8,580 bases of DNA from Candidatus Latescibacterota bacterium (GTDB taxonomy: Bacteria; Latescibacterota; UBA2968): the NCBI GenBank assembly GCA_018650745.1, contig JABIFK010000161.1, positions 1 through 8,580 on the forward strand, read 5' to 3'. A program made the translations under genes and the position numbers. Below are positions 1-6,031 of this stretch, in pieces (the stretch's first letter is position 1; every line of letters starts with the position of its first letter). The notes under the pieces were generated by a model, which saw only the letters and a list, made by a program, of their open reading frames with translations, did not search any database and had not been told where the DNA came from.

Positions 1-260
1 CCTGTGGCACGGGCCACATCGGCGCCTTTTATGCCCACCACAACAACCTGATTGGGACTTATCAAACCTTTCCGAATCGCTTCTGCCACACGCAGGGCAG
101 ACGGTCGCCCCCAAATCTCGTGCAACATCTTAGACGTTTCAGAGCGAATGCGCTTACCATGTCCGGCGGCCAACACGATGCCAATGCGTTTTATATCGGG
201 ATCAATTTCGGAATTCAGTTGGTTGAGCAGTTCTTGAACTTGACAAGGGTCTTTTGCCAT
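1..260 (-). CDS. Nucleotidyltransferase (sugar-1-phosphate NTP transferase, GlmU N-terminal type), N-terminal part only
   Basis: This gene starts at 260 and runs off the left edge, so only the first 86 residues are present. They carry the nucleotide-binding signature of NTP transferases, LAAGHGKRIRSETSK (residues 30-44), where the glycine-rich loop and the final Lys match the loop and Lys of GlmU-type uridylyltransferases; HEIWGRP follows as in GlmU-like proteins, and VVVVGIKG (72-79) would be the next Rossmann-like strand. The family transfers a nucleotide from an NTP to a sugar-1-phosphate to make an activated sugar in the cytoplasm. An extension of about 25 residues precedes the first strand. 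The start is supported by AGAGGA seven bases upstream. It cannot be told from this fragment whether the substrate is GlcNAc-1-P, glucose-1-P or another sugar phosphate, or whether an acyltransferase domain follows. A hairpin with a T-tract sits directly upstream. Confidence 0.75.
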   Translation of the reverse strand, partial: MAKDPCQVQELLNQLNSEIDPDIKRIGIVLAAGHGKRIRSETSKMLHEIWGRPSALRVAEAIRKGLISPNQVVVVGIKGADVARAT

Positions 261-281
261 ACATGTGTCCTCTATATAAAA

Positions 282-323
282 CAGAACAGACAAAACAGGC
301 GAGAACCTGCTTTGTCTGTTCTG
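282..323 (-). terminator. Intrinsic-terminator-like hairpin after the isomerase-like gene
   Basis: Two 18-base arms (282-299 and 306-323) pair with a single mismatch around the six-base loop CGAGAA. Read on the minus strand the stem is followed directly by TTTTATAT, as expected of a Rho-independent terminator for the gene ending at 353. The stem is long and only moderately GC-rich. It ends about 22 bases before the start codon at 260, so it could also act as an attenuator or leader structure for the nucleotidyltransferase gene. Confidence 0.7.
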
Positions 324-352
324 AAGAAATATTTTCACCCGTTCAAAATATC

Positions 353-1231
353 TTACGAATCTAACATCGCCACCATACGGCGCAAATTATCATGCCCCAT
401 TTGGATGCCCGTCAACACATCTTCAATACCTTCATATTCGATAGACAACACGCCAGAAAAGCCATCGCGATTCATAATTTTCAAACAATGCAAAACATCC
501 ACATTGCCATGTCCAATAATCGCACCACGCAAATAATTTCCGGCACGCGATTCAAACCAGCCTTTGCCCGGTGCCACACCCGCCCCAGATTTAATATGGA
601 AATCTTTGGCGTGGCAATGAAAAGCATACGGCATCAAACGCCCAACGGCTGTTGCAGGATCATCATCGGCACACACAAAATTGCCCATATCAATGAGCAC
701 CCCAAAGTTGGGATGGTCAACGGCTGTTACCAACTGCTCAACACGCATACTCTCCTGACAGAACCGACCATGGTTTTCGACCATCGTCTTAATGCCTTTT
801 TCTGCAGCATATTCTGTCACACTTCGGCACCCTTCAGCCAACCGAGGCAGCGCAGCCTCAAAACTTTTGGGGCCAACACGATCATCTGGCCAGCCACTGG
901 AAGCATCGTGACGCATGCCCGGCACACCCAAAATCTCAGCAATATCTACTTCGGCTTTCACTTTGTCAATCTCGGCCTGTAAGTCGCCATTGGACCCCTT
1001 TAAAAAATCAGCGCCAATGGTGTAATTCACAATATCAATGCCCACACGGTCGGCTTCTTCGCGCAATTCTTTGGCATAGTCGGGCAAATTCTTACCTTCA
1101 GGTACAGAAATGACAGAAAATTCAATCACGTCAAAACCAATCTCCTTGGTCTTTTCAATAATCGCAATCTGTTCCAATTCACCTGACCGCACCAACCGAC
1201 TAAAACTATACGAGCTCACACCGATTTTCAT
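353..1231 (-). CDS. Sugar phosphate isomerase/epimerase-like TIM-barrel protein (AP endonuclease 2 / xylose-isomerase-like fold)
   Basis: The 292-residue protein begins MKIGVSSYSF, the typical first strand of xylose-isomerase-like TIM barrels, and has the length usual for the family. The metal-site pattern is complete: Glu152 in MVENHG, Asp181 in LIDMGN, His205/His207 in FHCHAKD and Glu265 in LSIEYEG; GHGN (240-243) is the usual loop before the last strands. Members isomerise or epimerise sugars and sugar derivatives (ketose epimerases, inosose dehydratases, hydroxypyruvate isomerase) using a divalent metal, in the cytoplasm. The exact substrate cannot be read from the sequence. The ATG at 1231 has a weak AAGG about eight bases upstream. 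It lies downstream of the MOSC/SDR/desaturase operon across a gap of about 100 bases and is followed by a hairpin terminator, so it is probably its own transcription unit or the last gene of that operon. Confidence 0.85.
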   Translation of the reverse strand: MKIGVSSYSFSRLVRSGELEQIAIIEKTKEIGFDVIEFSVISVPEGKNLPDYAKELREEADRVGIDIVNYTIGADFLKGSNGDLQAEIDKVKAEVDIAEILGVPGMRHDASSGWPDDRVGPKSFEAALPRLAEGCRSVTEYAAEKGIKTMVENHGRFCQESMRVEQLVTAVDHPNFGVLIDMGNFVCADDDPATAVGRLMPYAFHCHAKDFHIKSGAGVAPGKGWFESRAGNYLRGAIIGHGNVDVLHCLKIMNRDGFSGVLSIEYEGIEDVLTGIQMGHDNLRRMVAMLDS

Positions 1232-1286
1232 AACATCCGCCTTTTTGAGTTGTTCTTGATTTTAATAACGAAACTCTACCTTTTAA

Positions 1287-1302
1287 CATACCTGAATGTA
1301 TG
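1287..1302. promoter_or_regulatory. Short inverted repeat in front of the isomerase-like gene, possible operator
   Basis: CATAC (1287-1291) and GTATG (1298-1302) form an inverted repeat around CTGAAT, in the middle of the 102-base gap upstream of the gene starting at 1231. The half-sites are those of the duplicated palindrome at 3718-3757 but in the opposite order. On the minus strand the 11-mer CATACATTCAG here is identical to plus-strand bases 3751-3761. No convincing -35/-10 pair was found in this gap. A role as operator is inference. Confidence 0.3.
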
Positions 1303-1333
1303 CAATGATCTTAAAAATGTCCAAAAATTCTAA

Positions 1334-2347
1334 TCATCCAGAAACACGCGCGGGCAAGTCGGGCACATATTGATATTCGGGTTCTGACTTCTGTCGCTTT
1401 AAAATGCCAATAATATCTTTCCACGCAGCCCAAAGCCCCTTATCGCAATGCGGCAAATCTTGTTTGATCTCACGATGTAACCTGCCCAAATTGTAACACG
1501 GAATGGCGGCATACATATGGTGTTCAATATGATAGTTCATATGCCAATATAAAAACTGCACAAATGGATTCAAAAGAACGGTTCGGCAACAGCACCTAAA
1601 GTCGGGTACATCATCTTGCAAACCCACGTGTTGTGTATTATTGCACAAATATCGTAGCCATCCACCATAAAATTGCCCAAATGTCACCAACACAGGCAAT
1701 TGCCACCACTCAAAATAAATGGATATACCCACGATAATGGCATGCCCCACCAACAAAAAACGTGCCCCATTTACCAACTCACGATATTTCTCATCCTCTA
1801 AATCAGGAAAAAGGTGATGTTCCCATCTCCCATTTAACCTGCCCATTGCAATGCGAATCGTTGTTTTTAGCGTATCCCAAAAGCGCCAAACATCCACAAA
1901 TCCAAACTTCATAAATCCCTTAAGTGTTAAGGGTACTGGCAGCACCACTTCCAAATCGTTGGGCGCGTGTAGCGTAAATTTATGATGTTGGGCATGACTG
2001 CTCCAAAACATCATAGGATTGCGCCAACCCGAAAAGCAAAATAAACGCGCAAAAAATACATTCAAAGCCCGCGTTTTAAAAACCGTATTGTGCAGAAGTT
2101 CGTGCGTACCATTGAGCAAAAAAGCATAAAAAGTTCCATACACAAATAAAAGAGGCACCCAAACCCACCAAGCAAACTGTTCTGTGGCATACCACACCAA
2201 AGCCCCCATCGCAGCCACCAAAGCCAAGTGCCCACCCGCTTGTAAAAAACCTTTCCAATCACTCCGCCGGTTCAACGCTTGCATCGTCTCACGTGACACC
2301 GGTGAGCGATACCATCCAACAGACTTTATTAAATCATCATCCGCCAT
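1334..2347 (-). CDS. Membrane fatty acid desaturase family protein (di-iron, histidine-box)
   Basis: With the start used here the protein has 337 residues. It has the three histidine clusters of membrane desaturases/hydroxylases (positions in this protein): HELLH (82-86), HAQHH (118-122) and HIEHH (273-277), plus an extra His in NNTQH (240), together binding two irons. Hydrophobic segments lie before the first box (about 35-80), after the second (about 195-225) and next to the last box, as expected for an inner-membrane enzyme that uses O2 to desaturate or hydroxylate a lipid-like substrate. MNYHIEHHMYAAIP is characteristic of the desaturase/rhizopine-oxygenase-like group. Three consecutive cysteines precede the last box (252-254). 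In-frame starts also exist at 2365, 2368 (ATG) and 2371 (TTG), but GGAGG at 2359-2363 and AAGG at 2353-2356 point to 2347. It is the last gene of the operon with the SDR and MOSC genes. Substrate and electron donor are unknown. Confidence 0.85.
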   Translation of the reverse strand: MADDDLIKSVGWYRSPVSRETMQALNRRSDWKGFLQAGGHLALVAAMGALVWYATEQFAWWVWVPLLFVYGTFYAFLLNGTHELLHNTVFKTRALNVFFARLFCFSGWRNPMMFWSSHAQHHKFTLHAPNDLEVVLPVPLTLKGFMKFGFVDVWRFWDTLKTTIRIAMGRLNGRWEHHLFPDLEDEKYRELVNGARFLLVGHAIIVGISIYFEWWQLPVLVTFGQFYGGWLRYLCNNTQHVGLQDDVPDFRCCCRTVLLNPFVQFLYWHMNYHIEHHMYAAIPCYNLGRLHREIKQDLPHCDKGLWAAWKDIIGILKRQKSEPEYQYVPDLPARVSG

Positions 2348-2358
2348 ACTGACCTTAT

Positions 2359-2363
2359 CCTCC
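2359..2363 (-). promoter_or_regulatory. Ribosome binding site deciding the desaturase start
   Basis: GGAGG on the minus strand lies 11 bases before the ATG at 2347, with a second purine stretch (AAGG) five bases before it. GGAGG overlaps the codons just after the upstream in-frame ATGs at 2368 and 2365, so it cannot serve those starts. Confidence 0.5.
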
Positions 2364-2380
2364 ATCATCAAAACAACCGC

Positions 2381-3106
2381 TTACCCAACTTGATTTTGTG
2401 GCATCACCACCAAATCACGAATGGCCACATGTTCAGGTTGCGACAACATAAAAACAACAGCATTTGCCACATCTTCCGAACGTAAAAAGGCATGCGCAGC
2501 AATCTGTTTACCCACTTCTTCGGGTTCCGTAATTCCCCACAATTCATTGGCCACTTTGCCCGGTGCAATCGCCCCTACTCGTAGACCATCTGCTGCAACC
2601 TGATTGCGCAACGTATGGGTAAACACCTGTATGGCATGTTTTGATGCACCATAAATCGGTTCGTTTCTTCCTTCAACAATACCCGAAATAGAACTCGTAA
2701 CCACAATATCGCCACTTTTTTGTGCTATCATATGTGGCAACACGGCATGCGCACATCGCATCACCCCGTTAATATTAATATCCAACATATTTGCCCACGC
2801 TTCTGGATCCCCTTCGGCAACTTGCCCAGTCAAATAAATACCCGCATTGGCAAAAAGAATATCCACACGGCCGAAGGCATCCATACATTGCGCGACCAAC
2901 TGCGTGACATCAGACCCCTTGGTCACATCGGTCGGCACAGCAAGTGCCTGATCACCCAATTCATCTGCCAATGCGTTCAACTTATCAACCGAGCGCGCGG
3001 CCAGAACCACCCGACAGCCTTGACCGGCCAAAGCACGCGCAGTGGCAGCACCAATTCCCGAGCTGGCACCTGTAACAATTGCGACCTTCCCTGAAAGCGA
3101 TTGCAC
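2381..3106 (-). CDS. Short-chain dehydrogenase/reductase (SDR), classical type
   Basis: The 241-residue protein has every hallmark of a classical SDR: the cofactor loop TGASSGIG (12-19), Asp60 in PTDV contacting the adenine, NAG at 87-89, catalytic Asn111, Ser139 and the YGASK pair Tyr152/Lys156. Arg38 at the end of the second strand (LAARS) suggests NADP(H) rather than NAD(H). The family oxidises or reduces hydroxyl/keto groups on small substrates in the cytoplasm; the substrate here is unknown. The start is a GTG at 3106, supported by GGGAG seven bases upstream (3114-3118); a nearby ATG at 3113 is out of frame. It begins 43 bases after the MOSC stop and ends about 33 bases before the desaturase start, so the three are very likely one transcript, and its product may feed or receive the substrate of the desaturase. 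Confidence 0.92.
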   Translation of the reverse strand: MQSLSGKVAIVTGASSGIGAATARALAGQGCRVVLAARSVDKLNALADELGDQALAVPTDVTKGSDVTQLVAQCMDAFGRVDILFANAGIYLTGQVAEGDPEAWANMLDININGVMRCAHAVLPHMIAQKSGDIVVTSSISGIVEGRNEPIYGASKHAIQVFTHTLRNQVAADGLRVGAIAPGKVANELWGITEPEEVGKQIAAHAFLRSEDVANAVVFMLSQPEHVAIRDLVVMPQNQVG

Positions 3107-3113
3107 AACACAT

Positions 3114-3118
3114 CTCCC
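3114..3118 (-). promoter_or_regulatory. Ribosome binding site for the GTG start of the SDR gene
   Basis: GGGAG lies seven bases before the GTG at 3106 on the minus strand. It selects this unusual start, since no in-frame ATG occurs in front of the cofactor-binding strand. Confidence 0.6.
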
Positions 3119-3149
3119 TTAAATGAAATGTTCCACACAGAAACGCACG

Positions 3150-3695
3150 TTATCCCTTCTCAACAATATCCCCAACCGTCACAACGCCAGCTTGAACAAT
3201 TTGGCCAAAAACACCTCTTAAGCGCAGTGCACTGCCAATATCAGAATTAAAAAAATTTAACGCCTCAACACCATATCGTTCGCGAAAAAGCTTGCACCCC
3301 GTATGTGGGACAGATGAAATCTTAATCGCAGCGGGCCCCACTTTAAGCAAATCGCCAGGAGCCAAATTATCCTCACGAATATCAAAGTCGACAAAAAGTT
3401 GATCGCCAGCCAAAATCCAACGATCCTTTGACCCCGCAACAATATCAACCGCACGGGAATTCATGATGGCCACTTGAACCACGGGATCGGACGTATTGTC
3501 TTCAAGCTTCTTCCAACAATTTTGCACCCAAAAATCGCCCTCAACACCCAATTCAGGAGATAACAAACACGTCTCTAGTTCTTTCCGTTCATTCACTTCT
3601 GGTCGAATACACAAAGCTTTTAAAACACCGCTGTTCGATGGGGACTCTTTCACCCAATCCAATCGCTCCTCAATTTGCGCGGCTGTCACAGGCAT
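3150..3695 (-). CDS. MOSC domain protein
   Basis: The 181-residue protein matches a stand-alone MOSC (molybdenum cofactor sulfurase C-terminal) domain in length and layout. The diagnostic stretch LAPGDLLKVG (111-120) is followed by ISSVPHTGCKLFRERYG, in which Cys134 is the conserved cysteine thought to carry sulfur in this superfamily. Acidic and basic residues around ELGVEGD (48-54) match the usual N-terminal core. MOSC proteins hand sulfur to, or bind, molybdenum cofactor or act as molybdoenzyme modules (YiiM/mARC type) that reduce N-hydroxylated compounds; which applies here cannot be told. The ATG at 3695 has the excellent site GGAGGAG (3703-3709) seven bases upstream. It is the first gene of the MOSC/SDR/desaturase operon and faces away from the propeller gene at 3836; the duplicated palindromes begin at the end of its ribosome binding site. 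Confidence 0.85.
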   Translation of the reverse strand: MPVTAAQIEERLDWVKESPSNSGVLKALCIRPEVNERKELETCLLSPELGVEGDFWVQNCWKKLEDNTSDPVVQVAIMNSRAVDIVAGSKDRWILAGDQLFVDFDIREDNLAPGDLLKVGPAAIKISSVPHTGCKLFRERYGVEALNFFNSDIGSALRLRGVFGQIVQAGVVTVGDIVEKG

Positions 3696-3717
3696 TTTTA
3701 CGCTCCTCCATTAAATT

Positions 3718-3734
3718 ATGTATGTCTCATACAT
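3718..3734. promoter_or_regulatory. Operator-like perfect palindrome, copy 1
   Basis: ATGTATG-TCT-CATACAT is a perfect inverted repeat of seven-base arms around three bases. Such GTATG/CATAC half-sites resemble binding sites of GntR-family regulators of sugar-acid and sugar use; that family assignment is inference. It overlaps where transcripts of the MOSC operon would begin and would repress that direction if occupied. Confidence 0.6.
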
Positions 3735-3740
3735 TAAATT

Positions 3741-3757
3741 ATGTATGTCTCATACAT
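3741..3757. promoter_or_regulatory. Operator-like perfect palindrome, copy 2
   Basis: This is identical to the copy at 3718-3734, 23 bases away centre to centre. Its right edge is six bases before the -35 element at 3764, centred near -50 relative to the predicted transcript start, a position suited to activation of the rightward gene or to blocking a leftward promoter. Confidence 0.6.
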
Positions 3758-3763
3758 TCAGAC

Positions 3764-3792
3764 TTCACAGACATGACAATCAACGCTATATT
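3764..3792 (+). promoter_or_regulatory. Sigma-70-type promoter of the propeller gene
   Basis: TTCACA (3764-3769) and TATATT (3787-3792) each match the consensus at five of six positions with an ideal 17-base spacer. Transcription would begin near 3799 and leave a leader of about 37 bases before the ATG at 3836. A short inverted repeat (ACGC/GCGT) flanks the -10. Confidence 0.65.
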
Positions 3793-3823
3793 GCGTCAAC
3801 ACCTTACCATTCATAACCAGAAC

Positions 3824-3829
3824 AAAGGA
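3824..3829 (+). promoter_or_regulatory. Ribosome binding site fixing the propeller gene start
   Basis: AAAGGA is six bases before the ATG at 3836. Together with the promoter at 3764-3792 it rules out in-frame start codons further upstream, which lie inside the MOSC gene or before the promoter. Confidence 0.7.
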
Positions 3830-3835
3830 ACCATC

Positions 3836-5314
3836 ATGCAACACACGTACCTTTTTGCAGACGACCATCACATCTTATACCGTTCGGGCACCCAACGCAT
3901 CATGACCTCACCCAAACGCCACAGCAGCAATCCCTTAATATTGCCAGACAAACCTTGGGAAGTTGCCATTGGTTGGACCAGCATTTATCACAACCCAGAA
4001 ACAGGTAAATACCAACTGTGGTATCAATCCTACTGTGGAAAATCAGTGCAAGACAAACGATACGGGTGTGTGGTCTGTTATGCCGAATCAGATGACGGCA
4101 TCCACTTTGTCAAACCTGACCTCGATCTCTTCTCATTTGAAAATATCGAACAGACCAACATCGTTCTCATTGGCAGTGGTGGTCATTCGTTTCGGTACTG
4201 TAATTCTGTCTTGGTAGACGACCGCCATCCAGATCCCAACTGCCGTTATAAAATGACCTACTTCGATTGGGCACAAACGGATGAGGGTGAATTTCCAGGC
4301 CTGCATGTTGCATTTTCGCCCGATGGTACCCATTGGAACAAATACCCTGAGGCCCCGTTGTTAAAAATCGCTTACGGCCAAGGCAAACGAGACCTGCCCT
4401 TAACCACCGACACGGACAGACCTTGGGCCGTCTCACTCTCAATGAGCGATGCCTCAGACGTCTTCTTCGATCCCACCCGTCAAGTCTACGCGTGGTATGG
4501 CAAAATGTGGATTGACGGCCCTGATGGGCGCATGGGGTGGAAACACGCAATGGGACGCACCGAAAGCACCGATTTCATCAACTGGACCACACCCCAACTT
4601 GTTTGCGCACCCGACGATAACGATTTGCCCCACGTCGAATTTCACACCACACCCGTCTTTTACCACCAAGGACTTTATCTTTGTCTCAACCAGCTCCTCA
4701 ATCGCGCCGAAGATGGCGGTGTGATCAACATAGAACTCATGCTCAGTCGCGATGGCCTAAATTGGAACCGCCCCTTCCGAAACACATTTTTCTTAGCACG
4801 CGGTGACAGCGGCAACTTTGACAGCGGTTCCATCTTCACCAATGCCACGCCCGTGATCCTCGAGCATGAAATACGCTTCTACTACGGTGCATATTCTTCG
4901 GGGGCCACAGGTGCCAACAACGACGAACAAAAAAGTGGTGTTGGTTTGGCCACGCTCCCCAAAGATCGTTTTGCTTGTATTGCCCCGTTGCCAAAGTCCG
5001 ATTTACCAACCCAGCAAGAGCCACTTGAAAACATCGGCCAGATCACACTCAAACCAACACAGATCAATCAATATAAACAGATCACGCTTAACGCTGATGC
5101 CACAAATGGAACACTTTATACCGAACTGCTCAGCGAATCAGGACAACGCGTTCCGGGTTATACCAAGGAAGATTCAGTCCCCATCCAGGGTGATGCATTT
5201 GACCACACCATCGCTTGGAAAAATCACACCCTACAAGATTTGGATGACCGTGCATATATGATGCGGATACATTTGGATAATGCCGTTGTGTATGCCATGA
5301 ATTTTTCCACCTAA
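3836..5314 (+). CDS. GH32/GH43-like five-bladed beta-propeller protein with C-terminal beta domain, function unassigned
   Basis: The 492-residue protein looks like the glycosidase-like beta-propellers often labelled 'glycosyl hydrolase family 32 N-terminal domain'. Repeated blade motifs of the form S-x-DG-x-x-W/F recur at AESDDGIHF (83-91), AFSPDGTHW (159-167), GRTESTDFINW (240-250) and LSRDGLNW (303-310), and GWTSIYHNPETGKYQLWYQS (46-65) resembles the first blade of these families. The canonical NDPNG of true GH32 is absent, so the catalytic residues and substrate are uncertain. After about residue 400 a separate domain follows, with GTLYTELLSESGQRVPGYTK and MMRIHLDNAVVYAMNF, a beta-sandwich-like ending common in this protein group. 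No signal peptide or membrane segment is seen, so it is probably cytoplasmic. It has its own promoter and duplicated upstream operator, and ends nine bases from the stop of the convergent SUMF1 gene. A carbohydrate-active role is likely, not shown. Confidence 0.8.
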   Translation: MQHTYLFADDHHILYRSGTQRIMTSPKRHSSNPLILPDKPWEVAIGWTSIYHNPETGKYQLWYQSYCGKSVQDKRYGCVVCYAESDDGIHFVKPDLDLFSFENIEQTNIVLIGSGGHSFRYCNSVLVDDRHPDPNCRYKMTYFDWAQTDEGEFPGLHVAFSPDGTHWNKYPEAPLLKIAYGQGKRDLPLTTDTDRPWAVSLSMSDASDVFFDPTRQVYAWYGKMWIDGPDGRMGWKHAMGRTESTDFINWTTPQLVCAPDDNDLPHVEFHTTPVFYHQGLYLCLNQLLNRAEDGGVINIELMLSRDGLNWNRPFRNTFFLARGDSGNFDSGSIFTNATPVILEHEIRFYYGAYSSGATGANNDEQKSGVGLATLPKDRFACIAPLPKSDLPTQQEPLENIGQITLKPTQINQYKQITLNADATNGTLYTELLSESGQRVPGYTKEDSVPIQGDAFDHTIAWKNHTLQDLDDRAYMMRIHLDNAVVYAMNFST

Positions 5315-5323
5315 TTCGCCCAA

Positions 5324-6013
5324 TCACTGGACCGTCATCACACATCGGAATCCAAAATCGCTAAACTGTTTATCGGGTGCCAAACTGCTGCGTGCAGCAC
5401 ATCGTGTATACCGAACATTGTGCCGCCAAGAGCCACCCCGTGCCACGCGACGTTCCCCAAATTCTGGCCCTTGTGGATTGTGTTCTGGAGAGATCGCATA
5501 ATAAGAGGGGTCATAGTAGTCGGCACACCACTCATGAACACCACCAGACATATCGTATAAACCATATCCATTGGGTTCATATAAACCCACAGCATCAAGC
5601 GACGTATCACGCCCACCGTGGTGATCTGTTGGCAAATCATCTCCCCAAGGATAAGCCAGCCCCTCAAGGCCACCGCGTGAAGCTTTTTCGCGTTCGGCTT
5701 CTGTTGGCAACCGATATACTTCTCCCGTCACTTCTGACAACCAATCACAATAGGCCACGGCATCAAACCAGCGAACAGCAACCACGGGTTGATTGGGATG
5801 TTGTAATTTTGAATCATTCCAATGAAGCGGCAACACGTGGTTTGTGGCCGTCAAAAACGCGTCATAGTCACGATAGGTGACTACATGCTTGGCAATGGCA
5901 AACGCACCTACCCAAACGCGATGAACAGGCATTTCGTTCTCGCCACCCGTATCACATCCCATCAGAAAATCGCCTTCGAGTATTGTCACCATTTCTGGGT
6001 GTATAATAGACAT
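5324..6013 (-). CDS. SUMF1/formylglycine-generating-enzyme-fold protein lacking the catalytic cysteine pair
   Basis: The 229-residue protein covers a full SUMF1 (FGE-sulfatase) domain: MVTILEGDFLMGC (8-20), EMPVHRVWV (27-35), VVAVRWFDAVAYCDWLS (77-93), RLPTEAEREKASRGG (101-115), YPWGDDL (121-127), GLYDMSGGVHEWCADYY (151-167), RVARGGSW (189-196), RCAARSS (204-210) and DFGFRCVM (219-226). In true formylglycine-generating enzymes two copper-binding cysteines lie between the GGS motif and the R-C-A-A-R motif; here that stretch (RHNVRYT) has none, and the usual TEAEWE is TEAERE. It is therefore probably not a sulfatase activator; other SUMF1 members serve in ergothioneine synthesis, reductase-like or binding roles. 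No signal peptide is seen. The ATG at 6013 follows AAGGA by four bases; an in-frame upstream extension to 6094 reads through a repeat and is not believed. It lies downstream of the amidase gene on the same strand. Confidence 0.85.
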   Translation of the reverse strand: MSIIHPEMVTILEGDFLMGCDTGGENEMPVHRVWVGAFAIAKHVVTYRDYDAFLTATNHVLPLHWNDSKLQHPNQPVVAVRWFDAVAYCDWLSEVTGEVYRLPTEAEREKASRGGLEGLAYPWGDDLPTDHHGGRDTSLDAVGLYEPNGYGLYDMSGGVHEWCADYYDPSYYAISPEHNPQGPEFGERRVARGGSWRHNVRYTRCAARSSLAPDKQFSDFGFRCVMTVQ

Positions 6014-6017
6014 GTGT

Positions 6018-6023
6018 TCCTTT
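6018..6023 (-). promoter_or_regulatory. Ribosome binding site fixing the SUMF1-like start
   Basis: AAAGGA on the minus strand ends four bases before the ATG at 6013. The predicted protein then begins about seven residues before the first conserved SUMF1 motif, as usual for the family, which favours this start over the upstream one at 6094. Confidence 0.6.
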
Positions 6024-6031
6024 TCTAATCT

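Larger units (their letters stand above)
3710..3758. repeat. Tandem duplication of a 23-base unit (about 2.1 copies)
   Basis: Bases 3710-3732 and 3733-3755 are identical, and the first three bases of a third copy (ATT) follow before the sequence diverges. Each unit starts ATTAAATTATG and ends CTCATAC. The duplication lies wholly in the gap between divergent genes and starts one base after the MOSC ribosome binding site. The period of 23 places the palindromes in the two copies about two helical turns apart. Confidence 0.95.

Noticed and set aside
392..982. Open frame of 196 codons on the plus strand inside the isomerase-like gene
   Set aside because: It is antisense to a complete TIM-barrel gene with all metal ligands; the composition is atypical and no family features are visible.
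1259..1264. TAAAAT (minus strand) as -10 of the isomerase-like gene
   Set aside because: The hexamer is good, but nothing like a -35 is found 16-18 bases upstream in this AT-rich gap, so a promoter call is not supported.
1592..1600. Three consecutive cysteines in the desaturase as a possible metal site
   Set aside because: Cysteines at this position before the last histidine box seem to occur in this desaturase group, and no further cysteine pattern supports a separate site.
3638..3835. In-frame N-terminal extension of the propeller gene back into the MOSC gene
   Set aside because: It would start antisense inside the MOSC gene and translate across the operators and promoter. AAAGGA and the promoter both fit the ATG at 3836.
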